From positions 248,001-312,000 of the forward strand of contig NZ_CP099997.1 of NCBI RefSeq assembly GCF_024138145.1: a DNA stretch of 64,000 nucleotides, written 5' to 3'. The DNA is from Natronosalvus halobius (GTDB lineage Archaea > Halobacteriota > Halobacteria > Halobacteriales > Natrialbaceae). Shown here piece after piece: positions 26,490 to 34,405 of the stretch. The position numbers and the translations under genes are program-made. The notes below the pieces were generated by a model. It was not told the DNA's origin. It did not search any database and saw only the letters and a program-made list of their open reading frames with translations. Position 1 is the first letter of the stretch. Each line of letters starts with the position of its first letter.

Positions 26490-27023
26490 GTGCGGCCCAC
26501 TCCCACGGCTGGCCGATTCCTCTCGGTAGTGGTCGTCGTGCTCGCGCTCGGCGCTGGCCTCCTGGTCGGCCTCGGCGCCGCGGACACGAGCGAGCTCCTG
26601 AACGAAACCGTCGAGGTCGACAACAACTCCGATCCGGTGACGATCGCCGTCGAGTTCTCCGATGACTTCAACGATTCGTCGACGGACGTCGCAAGCGTTG
26701 AGGCGACGTTCTACAACGAAACCGAGTTCAACGACTCGGGAACGAACGCCACGGTGCTGCACACGGTCACCATCGAAGGCAAAGAGACCGAGCGCATCGT
26801 CCAGGATGTCTACTTCGAGGATCACGCGAACCTCGAGTACAACGAGACGACGCGCCTGGTGGTCGAAGGTGACGCCGAAAAGGTCGAGACCGTCGAAATC
26901 GAGGGCGGGCTGATCGGCGGTGTGATCGCCTACGGTGACGCCCAACCCGGCTTCGGCGTCGGGGTTGCTGTCCTCGCGCTGGCTTTCGCTGGCGTGGCGG
27001 CACGCGCTCGAGGAGGTGACTAA
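26490..27023 (+). CDS. Exported virus protein with C-terminal TM anchor, 177 aa
   Basis: A 177-residue protein: N-terminal signal (FLSVVVVVLALGAGLLVGLGAA), an acidic beta-rich ectodomain with several N-x-S/T sites (NNSD, NDSS, NETE), and a C-terminal hydrophobic anchor (GFGVGVAVLALAFAGVAARARGG). It starts at GTG immediately after the preceding stop. Its own stop overlaps the spike gene start (TAATG). Its position and topology suggest a second surface protein or spike-associated factor of the virion. I do not recognise the fold. Confidence 0.65.
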   Translation: MRPTPTAGRFLSVVVVVLALGAGLLVGLGAADTSELLNETVEVDNNSDPVTIAVEFSDDFNDSSTDVASVEATFYNETEFNDSGTNATVLHTVTIEGKETERIVQDVYFEDHANLEYNETTRLVVEGDAEKVETVEIEGGLIGGVIAYGDAQPGFGVGVAVLALAFAGVAARARGGD

Positions 27024-29896
27024 TGTCGTCAGCCCAAAGCCCATCGCCAGGAGATCCTCCGACGTACCATCACGGGATCACGCTCACCCGGCGCCGGACG
27101 CTCCAGGCGATCGGCGCGGCTGCGATCGCGGGGACGGCCTCGAGCGGAACGGTCGCTGCTGACAATGGCCTCGTCGATGGCCTCAAGGAGGCTATCGGCG
27201 GTGTCATCGACAAGACCCACTGGACGATGGCGGTCTTCGCGATGCCTGTCTTCGTCGGCCTCGTCGGAGGCACCTGGTATCGCAACGCGATGAACGAAGA
27301 CCCAACGTCCGACCGCGTGCAGCTGCACCAACTCGTAACCAACGAGGCGGCCTGGATGAACAACCACTCGGTAAACTTCGGTAACTACCTGAACGACACT
27401 CGCCCTATCGCCTCGCTCGAGGCGCGTCACGGGATGGCGTCTGAATGGGAACTCGGAAACGGCTCGAGCAAAGGTTACGACACTGCGCTCTCGCGCATTC
27501 GCCAGTACTACTGCGTTCCTGAGTTCAACCATCTGCACGTCTCTAACAAGGCGCTGCTGCAACTGTCCTATATCGCTGGCGCTGGTCAGAACACGGACCC
27601 GGCGTACAACATTCAGACGATCGGCGAGCGCGTGTCGGACGGCTCGAACGTCATCGTTCGCATCTCGGATGCTCGAGAGCAGACGAAACCTGTGCTGCAC
27701 GAGGGAACGGTCGTCGATGAAAACGCTCTCGACAATGTCGATAACCTCGATGGCGACGACGGGCGTTTCATCACGCCTGTTTTCGACTTCCTCGACGCAT
27801 CCGATGAGACGCTGATCGGCTCGAAGGCACTCGGCCCGGACGAACTCGACGCCTGGGACTCGGATCACCAACTCTCCGTTCGTGGCGACGGTCACACGGG
27901 CGCGACAACGTTCGTGCTCGAGGACGGTACGGAGGTGCTGACGGACCTCCGACTCACTACGCAAAACGTGAGCGACGACGGTGGCGACCTCAATTCGACG
28001 GACTCGCTGCTCGCGTTCGATGGGCGGGAGTTCTTCGAGATTCTCGAGGAGGTTCGAACGCTCTCGGACGACGTAGTGGCTTGGTATGACCAGTCGTTCG
28101 TCGAGGATATTTATGCTGAACTCGACGCAGGGAATATCACGCCCGAGCAGGTTCGATCGCCTGAAGGGATGGCTCGGTTCCTATCGGGAACTGACGATCC
28201 TACTGATGAACGCTTCCAAATATCGTGGATGCAACAATTCGGGTTCGAGCGGCCTGATCTCCGACTCGTGCGTGGCATGAGGGTAAACTGGACCGGCGCA
28301 ACGGACACCTGGATCGACCCCGACCCGAACCTCGACGATCGTCACGCTTACCCTGACGAGTACGTCGACGGCGAAACGTACAATGGTATGTTGTTCGGTA
28401 CGGAGGATGTCGATTTCAAAAGCGGGAATCGGTACGCTGTGGGGTCTGAACGCTTCTCGAGGAGCGACGGGGGCCTGGCAGTTATCGACCAGATGGGCGA
28501 CCCTGTACGCTACCATTCTCCTTCTGGCCGGGTGTTCGGCTCTCCCGAGCACAATATCGCAATCGGTGAATCTGGCGGTGACGTTGAGGCGATGAACACG
28601 ACAGATGGGTCAGTCGCCTGGACGGGCTCGTACACTCACAACGGTTACAACCGTTGGGCTGGCCTGAGCAAGAACCAGGACGTGTTCGTTGTCGTCGATA
28701 GCCCTTCGGGCAGCGACCCGGCACCGGCAAAAACGTTCGACGTAGAAACTGGGGATGTCCTGTGGTCGAGTACGCTGGCAGACCAAGGTCGGCAACTCTC
28801 GGTTACGGAGAATTACTTGGCCCATCTCGGAACGTCATCGACGGACGGGCTGTGTATCTACGACCTCTACACCGGGACCGAGTACGTCGCTGAGTCGGGG
28901 GATTTCTACGATAATCTCCATGCTGCTGCGGAAACTGGTTCGGTCGTCGCCTCGGGTTGGGACGGGACGTACAAAGCCTACGATACCGACACCTGGGAGG
29001 TCCTATGGACCGGTTCGCATTCGCCGAATCATGCCATCGGACACGACGGGGTGTTGTATCTGGCGAACGGAACAACGCTGACTGCTCTCGAGGCAGATAC
29101 TGGTACGGAGATGTGGACGTACACGGCCTCGGATTCGATCGTTTCGCTGAACGTTGCGCAGTCGGCTGACCACCTCGTATTAGGGGCGAGCGGAACTGTA
29201 CGTGTGTCGTTCGATGGCGACGAGCTCGCCACTGTGGGCGGCCTGTCTCCGTACTGGCTCCGCCTCCCCAATGAATCACTCGACGGTGTGGCCGCTCGAG
29301 CGATCATGTTCGACGAGTCGACCCGTGACGAGGACGGCGAGGTGATCGAGCAAGGGCAAGGACAGGTCGACCTTTGGGACGGCGTGCTCGAGGTTGTCGA
29401 GATGTGGGACGCCGAAGGCGCCGATATCACACACGTCGACGATGGCACGATTTCGGACATTGAGGCGCTTGAAGGGACGCCGGACTCGATCGACACAATC
29501 GTCGAGGAGATGGACGAGTTCGATAGTGTCGATGATATTCGCTACACGCGTGACGTGCTGGCGATTATCGAGCACTACGAAGTCGATGCCACGGTCGGAA
29601 ACGACGGCGATGCTGACGTACAAACGACTGAACCGGATTACACTGACCAGGACTACGACGCGGTAACGTCTGCTGAGTTCGCTGAGGCGATGGCTGAACT
29701 CGAGGAGTTGATCGCTCAACTCGAGAGCGAGAACGAGGAGACGAGCTCGAGCACCGAAGACGACGAGCCGCTGTTCGGCGGGCTGTTCGGAAGCTTCGAC
29801 GGCGGCAGCGGAACCCTGCTCGGGTTCGGGCTCATCGCGGCGGTGGTCCTGGCGGTCGTCGGGATCGTGACCGACCTCCTCCCCTGGACGAGATAA
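27023..29896 (+). CDS. Pleolipovirus-type spike protein with central PQQ-like beta-propeller
   Basis: A 957-residue exported protein. A Tat signal (LTRRRTLQAIGAAAIAGTAS) precedes an ectodomain starting RNAMNEDPTSDRVQLHQLVTNEA and SLEARHGMASEWELG, features I associate with pleolipovirus spikes. The C-terminus has a heptad-like helix (FAEAMAELEELIAQLESENEE) and a TM anchor (GTLLGFGLIAAVVLAVVGIV), also spike-like. Residues about 455-735 instead show repeated PQQ/WD-like blades (TTDGSVAWTGS, ETGDVLWSSTL, DTWEVLWTGSH, DTGTEMWTYTA). The protein is clearly longer than ordinary spikes, consistent with insertion of a propeller. It should mediate attachment and membrane fusion; the propeller may bind a host sugar or protein. 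Confidence 0.75.
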   Translation: MSSAQSPSPGDPPTYHHGITLTRRRTLQAIGAAAIAGTASSGTVAADNGLVDGLKEAIGGVIDKTHWTMAVFAMPVFVGLVGGTWYRNAMNEDPTSDRVQLHQLVTNEAAWMNNHSVNFGNYLNDTRPIASLEARHGMASEWELGNGSSKGYDTALSRIRQYYCVPEFNHLHVSNKALLQLSYIAGAGQNTDPAYNIQTIGERVSDGSNVIVRISDAREQTKPVLHEGTVVDENALDNVDNLDGDDGRFITPVFDFLDASDETLIGSKALGPDELDAWDSDHQLSVRGDGHTGATTFVLEDGTEVLTDLRLTTQNVSDDGGDLNSTDSLLAFDGREFFEILEEVRTLSDDVVAWYDQSFVEDIYAELDAGNITPEQVRSPEGMARFLSGTDDPTDERFQISWMQQFGFERPDLRLVRGMRVNWTGATDTWIDPDPNLDDRHAYPDEYVDGETYNGMLFGTEDVDFKSGNRYAVGSERFSRSDGGLAVIDQMGDPVRYHSPSGRVFGSPEHNIAIGESGGDVEAMNTTDGSVAWTGSYTHNGYNRWAGLSKNQDVFVVVDSPSGSDPAPAKTFDVETGDVLWSSTLADQGRQLSVTENYLAHLGTSSTDGLCIYDLYTGTEYVAESGDFYDNLHAAAETGSVVASGWDGTYKAYDTDTWEVLWTGSHSPNHAIGHDGVLYLANGTTLTALEADTGTEMWTYTASDSIVSLNVAQSADHLVLGASGTVRVSFDGDELATVGGLSPYWLRLPNESLDGVAARAIMFDESTRDEDGEVIEQGQGQVDLWDGVLEVVEMWDAEGADITHVDDGTISDIEALEGTPDSIDTIVEEMDEFDSVDDIRYTRDVLAIIEHYEVDATVGNDGDADVQTTEPDYTDQDYDAVTSAEFAEAMAELEELIAQLESENEETSSSTEDDEPLFGGLFGSFDGGSGTLLGFGLIAAVVLAVVGIVTDLLPWTR

Positions 29897-29898
29897 TC

Positions 29899-30450
29899 AT
29901 GAAACGGATTTTCATTTTCACGATTGTGGTAGTGGTATCGCTCGCGATGGGCATGGGCAATATGGGCGCGCTCGCGCAAGAAAACGCCACGAACGAGACT
30001 GCCACCGAGGACGGCATCGAGGCCGGTGAAGACTACGAGCGGGCGATCGACGCCGAAACGCGAATCGTCGATTGGTCCTATTCGAGCGGTCGGTTCACCC
30101 TGACGATCGAGGCCGACGAACGGCGACGTATCTCTATGACCGAAGCCGGCACCTTCGAGGAGGGAACGACGTCGTTCAACTACGACGAGGTGCGCCTCGA
30201 GGAGGGAACGAACACGGTGACGTTCGCCGTAGCTGACCGCCAGGGCGCCGCGGTCGCCATTGCCACCAGGCAATCACTCGCGCAGGGGAGCGGCGCGATC
30301 GTCTCGACGGGAATGGTGGAACAGAACCCGTTCCGTCACTTCGGAGGTGAGAGCGGCCTGTTTTCGGGCGTCATCATGACGACGGCGCTCGCAGGTATTG
30401 GCGCGGCGTACGTCGTCCGCTCCGAGGAAAGCGGGGTGGTGCAGGCATGA
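29899..30450 (+). CDS. Exported late virus protein, 183 aa
   Basis: A 183-residue protein with a signal peptide (MKRIFIFTIVVVVSLAMGMGNMGALAQ), an acidic N-x-T-rich start, a beta-rich middle (VDWSYSSGRFTLTIEADERRRISMTEAG) and a C-terminal hydrophobic segment (GLFSGVIMTTALAGIGAAYVV). It lies two bases after the spike stop and overlaps the next gene by four bases. Pleolipoviruses carry conserved membrane-associated ORFs between spike and ATPase; this is one by position. Its function is unknown. Confidence 0.7.
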   Translation: MKRIFIFTIVVVVSLAMGMGNMGALAQENATNETATEDGIEAGEDYERAIDAETRIVDWSYSSGRFTLTIEADERRRISMTEAGTFEEGTTSFNYDEVRLEEGTNTVTFAVADRQGAAVAIATRQSLAQGSGAIVSTGMVEQNPFRHFGGESGLFSGVIMTTALAGIGAAYVVRSEESGVVQA

Positions 30451-31241
30451 CTGAAACCAGCGGAACGTTCTCGAGCTGGTCCGACCGAGTGACCTACTTG
30501 CTGGCCGAGAGCCAGCTAATCGTTCTCGGGATCATGGTCTCGCTCGGCGCCGCGCTCATTTGGATTCGACCGAGTGTCCCCGGTATCCCGCCGATCGTCT
30601 TCGGCTGGTTTGCCGCGCTGTTACTCCTGGGGCCGCCGCTACTTGCGGTATTCGTCACGGGTGCGCGGAAGCTCCGAAACCGCCACATGATTCCCGTGCA
30701 CCACATCAACGGCGTCGAGGACGTCCGCGAGAAGTACTACGTCGAACCCGAGGTGTGGGCGAACAAGACCGTCGAAGGACCGTCGCCGTACCAATGCAAC
30801 GACAACGAGGCTTTCGAGGTTCGCGAGTTCGAGTGGCTCGAGGACACAGAGGACCTCATCGTCACCGGCTGTTACCAGTCGAATATGGCCGACTCGAAGC
30901 TCGTGACGCTGAAGGCGATGCTGGAGGACATCCACGGCGACCTTATCGAGGATTCGATCGCGCTCAACAAACTCCGCGGCCGTATCAGCAAGATGGGCGT
31001 CGAGATCGAACGTGACTCGATCAACTTCCAGGCGGAGGCCGACGAGCGTGGGCTAATGGGCCAGCAGACCAGCGTGAAAGAGCGCTTCGAGTCTGCTCGT
31101 AAGGAGGCCGACAAGTGGGACAGCGACGAGATCCGCGACGTCGACGACTACGCGATCGACTACGATCCGGCGGAGAACCCGCAGGGGATCACGTTCGAAC
31201 CCGCGGAGGCCGCCACCGACAGAGGACGAGATCATGAGTGA
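30447..31241 (+). CDS. Conserved pleolipovirus membrane protein, 264 aa
   Basis: A 264-residue protein with two N-terminal TM helices (LIVLGIMVSLGAALIWI and IVFGWFAALLLLGPPLLAVFV) followed by a long cytosolic domain. That domain starts RKLRNRHMIPVHHINGVEDVREKYYVEP and ends in charged helices (ESARKEADKWDSDEIRD). It overlaps the preceding gene by four and the ATPase gene by eight bases. The pair of this membrane protein with the VP8-like ATPase is a conserved pleolipovirus arrangement, possibly acting together in genome handling or budding. Confidence 0.75.
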   Translation: MTETSGTFSSWSDRVTYLLAESQLIVLGIMVSLGAALIWIRPSVPGIPPIVFGWFAALLLLGPPLLAVFVTGARKLRNRHMIPVHHINGVEDVREKYYVEPEVWANKTVEGPSPYQCNDNEAFEVREFEWLEDTEDLIVTGCYQSNMADSKLVTLKAMLEDIHGDLIEDSIALNKLRGRISKMGVEIERDSINFQAEADERGLMGQQTSVKERFESARKEADKWDSDEIRDVDDYAIDYDPAENPQGITFEPAEAATDRGRDHE

Positions 31242-32415
31242 GAACAACGGCGCCGACCAGCAGGCGCTCTACACGACCGCACAGGCGCGCGAGCACCAGG
31301 AAGGCTACAGCGACCGGGAAAACCGCGAAATTCACGACCACGGCGGTATCGTGCGCGACGAGCACGTCTCGAGAGCGCTGTCGATCCGGTCGGTTCACTA
31401 CGATCCTCTCGAGGCCGATAGGCCCGACAAGATGCCCGGCCAGTGCAAAGACCTCCGAAAGCACCGCGACATCCGCATGGTCGAAGGGACTGAAACCTTC
31501 CGCCAGGCGCTCGAGAACGGCGATATACCGACGATCAAGCACATGGTCGGCGACACCTCACAGCGAGCGGACGTCTCAGGAATGAAAGCCATCGGCAAAG
31601 TCGACAACCTGATCGACGGTCCGGCGCCGGTCGTCGTTGTCCTGGGCGAAATGGGCGCCGGAAAGACCGACTTCGCGTGTCTGCTCGCGCAGCGCTGGCG
31701 CGACCTCAACCGATCCGATTCGCTGCTCGGAACCAACATCCAGTCCCTCGAGGAGAAGAACCGTTGGGTCGACGACGACGGCGACGTCCAGGACGGCTGG
31801 ATTCCTGACTACGGCACCCTCATGGAGTGGGTCGAGCAGGACGGCGACCCGCTCGAGCACAGCCAGCGTTCCAAACTGTTCATCGGTGACGAGTTCTCGA
31901 GTTCGGCAAGCGGCCAGGGCAAACAGGGCTACGAAACCCGGATGAAGATGGCGCCGTTGGTCTACAAGATCCGCAAGTATGGCGGTGCGCTGATCTACAT
32001 CGCTCACGGCGAACGATCGATCCACCCGATGCTGTGGCGCGTCGGCACGATCGTCAAGAAGGTCAGTCAGAAGAAAGCGATCATCGCCGATTCGATAAGC
32101 AACGCGAAACTCGCTGACGTCCAGGGCGAGATCGAAGGCATCCCACCGACGGACTTCCGCTACAACACCAAAGAGGCGAGCGACTGGAGCTGGTCGCGCT
32201 TCGGCGACGAAACCGACGAGATGAACGCCGACGAGGCCGCTCGACTCACCGCGCTGTGGACGGTAATCCGCTGTAAGGAAGAGGGAATGACGAACCGTGA
32301 AACCGCCAAATTCGTTCCCTACAGCCACGGTTGGGTGGGTTCGCGCTGGCGCGAGTACCGAGACGACGGCGAGCACGTCGACGCGATTTCCAAAGTGAAC
32401 GAGGTTATCGCATGA
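31234..32415 (+). CDS. VP8-like P-loop ATPase of the provirus
   Basis: A 393-residue ATPase. Walker A GEMGAGKTD (about residues 137-145) and Walker B KLFIGDE (about 214-220) are clear, followed by KYGGALIYIAHGERSIHPMLWR and a C-terminal helix-turn-helix-like part (TNRETAKFVPYSHGWVGSRWREYRDDG). Pleolipovirus VP8 proteins are ATPases of this kind, encoded at the end of the conserved cluster and thought to act in virion assembly or DNA packaging. It ends the late operon; a hairpin follows about 60 bases later. Confidence 0.8.
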   Translation: MSENNGADQQALYTTAQAREHQEGYSDRENREIHDHGGIVRDEHVSRALSIRSVHYDPLEADRPDKMPGQCKDLRKHRDIRMVEGTETFRQALENGDIPTIKHMVGDTSQRADVSGMKAIGKVDNLIDGPAPVVVVLGEMGAGKTDFACLLAQRWRDLNRSDSLLGTNIQSLEEKNRWVDDDGDVQDGWIPDYGTLMEWVEQDGDPLEHSQRSKLFIGDEFSSSASGQGKQGYETRMKMAPLVYKIRKYGGALIYIAHGERSIHPMLWRVGTIVKKVSQKKAIIADSISNAKLADVQGEIEGIPPTDFRYNTKEASDWSWSRFGDETDEMNADEAARLTALWTVIRCKEEGMTNRETAKFVPYSHGWVGSRWREYRDDGEHVDAISKVNEVIA

Positions 32416-32472
32416 CCGCGGTCCGATGGATGGCTGGATACGGATACGCAGTCCCCTTTACTCGAGGCCCAA

Positions 32473-32514
32473 GCCCATCGCTCGCTCCAGCGGGGAGCGA
32501 AGCGACCGATGGGC
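32473..32514 (+). terminator. Hairpin after the late operon
   Basis: GCCCATCG (32473-32480) pairs with CGATGGGC (32507-32514), and CGCTCC/GGAGCG extend the stem inside with a short loop. It lies between the ATPase stop and the promoter of the nuclease-like gene, so it may mark the end of the late transcript. No oligo-T tract follows, so termination is uncertain. Confidence 0.45.
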
Positions 32515-32572
32515 GGTCGTCGAGACGACCGGAGGAGTTGATATATATCGGCGCGCGTAGCGCGTGGTCGGC

Positions 32573-32956
32573 GTGAACCGCTCGAAGCGAGCGAACCACT
32601 TCGGGACGATCTGCGAGAAGCGCATGGCCCGGAAGCGACGGTTCGACCTCGAGCGCTCGAGCTGGCACGATGCGAAGTTCCAGAACGGATCGCCCGTCGA
32701 GATCAAGAGCACGATGCTCGAGCACAGCGATGGGCAGCCAGGGAACTTCAAGGTCTACAGGGCGTATCACGATCGACTCCGTCGAGCGAACGGGTGGTAC
32801 TGTTTCGTGGTGTACCGGCCACACGGGCGATCAGGACTGACGATCGTCAAAGACAGGGTGTGCAAGGCCTCGAGTCTTCCGTTACTTCGGTGGCATGGCG
32901 GTGGAGATCATCGCAATACTCAGCAGGCCAAAATAGCGATTTCAGATATGTTTTAA
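32573..32956 (+). CDS. PD-(D/E)xK nuclease-like protein, 127 aa
   Basis: A 127-residue protein with the layout of a small PD-(D/E)xK nuclease or resolvase: Glu15 (FGTICEKRMAR), Asp33 (SWHDAKF), then VEIKS (Glu43-x-Lys45), and a later GWYCFVVYRP strand. A TATA box (atatatat, 32541-32548) about 28 bases upstream favours the GTG at 32573 as a leaderless start over a GTG nine bases earlier. It may be a Holliday-junction or restriction-type nuclease used in virus DNA processing. The family assignment comes from the motif pattern only. Confidence 0.6.
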   Translation: MNRSKRANHFGTICEKRMARKRRFDLERSSWHDAKFQNGSPVEIKSTMLEHSDGQPGNFKVYRAYHDRLRRANGWYCFVVYRPHGRSGLTIVKDRVCKASSLPLLRWHGGGDHRNTQQAKIAISDMF

Positions 32957-33027
32957 GAGCAATAGATGTGTTTGGATACGGTTGGGAGCCTAAAAACTAT
33001 GTGTCACTAACCATATTGGTTCAGCCT

Positions 33028-33828
33028 ATGTCAGCGAATAGTCCAGACTGGTTGCAAAATAGTACTCATCCTCTTTATACAACTGTAACGCGAATTCGGT
33101 TTCCTCACGAAGAGGGGCATGCAACTGGTTTCTTTTATAATTCAGGCGAACAAACCTACTTAGTAACTAACAGACATGTACTCAATTGGGGCGAAAAAGA
33201 TAGTCCTGATTCGATGCGAATCTTTACTCGGGAATTGAAGAACCTTGGAGAACGCCAATTCCATGATATTGACCTATCTAAAGGAGATGGGAGTAATTGG
33301 TACTCTCATCCTCATGGGTCGGCTATCGATGTTGTCGTGATACCTCTTGACTTCAAACTTGACTCAATAAATCCTCGCATCGGAATTTCCAACGAAAGAC
33401 CGTCTGAAACGGGGAGTCTTGCCTTTAATAATGAATCAATCTTGTCCCAGAAAGAACGTGTCCTCGCTGGCGATCGATCTCAAGTAATTGGATATCCTGG
33501 CCAATATATTGATCAAAATAGTGACTTTCCGGTGACCCGAAACGCAATTATCTCTACCCAATATGGGATGCCCTATAACGGGAACCCAATCTTCCTAACT
33601 GATGCTCGGATGCATCCTGGAACTAGTGGTAGTCCAGTCCTAGCAGGACCTGTTACACTCATAAATTATAATGGAATTGATCTATGGGGGCCAGCATACA
33701 AATTGTTAGGTGTTCATTCGGCAACCCTCAGACAAATTGACGTAAATAATGAAAACCACTGGCTGGATTTGAACACTGCTTGGTATGCAGAACTAATTGA
33801 AGAGACTATCCAACACCATGACGAATAG
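33028..33828 (+). CDS. Trypsin-like serine protease (cargo gene), 266 aa
   Basis: A 266-residue trypsin-fold peptidase. The catalytic triad is visible as His50 (VTNRHVLNW), Asp101 (SAIDVVVIPL) and Ser200 (HPGTSGSPVL). There is no signal peptide, so it is probably cytosolic. GC is far lower than in the surrounding virus genes, with A/T-rich third positions, so it was probably acquired recently. It lies between the nuclease-like gene and a structured non-coding region and is not part of the conserved pleolipovirus set. Intracellular trypsin-like peptidases occur in antiphage systems, so a superinfection or defence role is possible. The start at 33028 lies about 35 bases after a taaaaact box. 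Confidence 0.75.
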   Translation: MSANSPDWLQNSTHPLYTTVTRIRFPHEEGHATGFFYNSGEQTYLVTNRHVLNWGEKDSPDSMRIFTRELKNLGERQFHDIDLSKGDGSNWYSHPHGSAIDVVVIPLDFKLDSINPRIGISNERPSETGSLAFNNESILSQKERVLAGDRSQVIGYPGQYIDQNSDFPVTRNAIISTQYGMPYNGNPIFLTDARMHPGTSGSPVLAGPVTLINYNGIDLWGPAYKLLGVHSATLRQIDVNNENHWLDLNTAWYAELIEETIQHHDE

Positions 33829-34405
33829 TTCCGATAGGAGTAGCGCGGGGAACTAACAATGATGTGGTTGGCTGGTCAGCTGTAAGTCCGACGTGGCAAC
33901 GACAGACTCCCCCCGCGCTGATTGAGAATTGTCCGCAGAGAAGGTAATCTTAGTGGCCGGATCGGCCCACCCTAAACACACTCGACAACCCTGGTTAGCG
34001 AGGTCACACCATCGTCAACGGGGGGTACTGGGGTATGAGCCATGCGTTTCCAGCCCGTCGACCAAACCTCGAGCGCGGCGCGCGTTCTGCGCGCCGCAAG
34101 ATTACCCTGCCCCCTTAGGGGCACTTACCGTAGGGGGACCTGACAACCACGGTGGGCGGGCCGACGCCTGTATCGCCCGATCTCGCCTACCAGGGACGCG
34201 CTACTCGCCGGTTTCCACGTGGGATCGAGAGGCGAAATGTCGCCAATTTTCGGCACTCACGCTCGATTACAGGTAGGCGAAAGTGAAAATGCGGCCAGCG
34301 AGACTCTTCGAAAAGCGAGAACGTGAGAACCAGCGCTGAAACGCTCGAAAACAACGCGCAAAACCGAATGCTGTAGCTAGCGACCGGGCGAACTCGGACC
34401 GAGAG
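33829..34405. other. Structured non-coding region of the provirus
   Basis: About 577 bp with no supportable gene between two convergent provirus genes. It contains a perfect 9-bp hairpin with a 5-base loop (GCGGCGCGC at 34075-34083, GCGCGCCGC at 34089-34097). A wider inverted pair (agcgcgggg near 33842, ccccgcgct near 33913) and C/G runs around 34110-34140 are also present. It could be a replication origin, packaging signal or structured RNA; nothing seen discriminates between these. Confidence 0.5.

Noticed and set aside
32412-32576. A 54-codon frame overlapping the ATPase stop by ATGA
   Set aside because: It runs through a strong hairpin and the promoter of the next gene, has no motif and poor haloarchaeal character.
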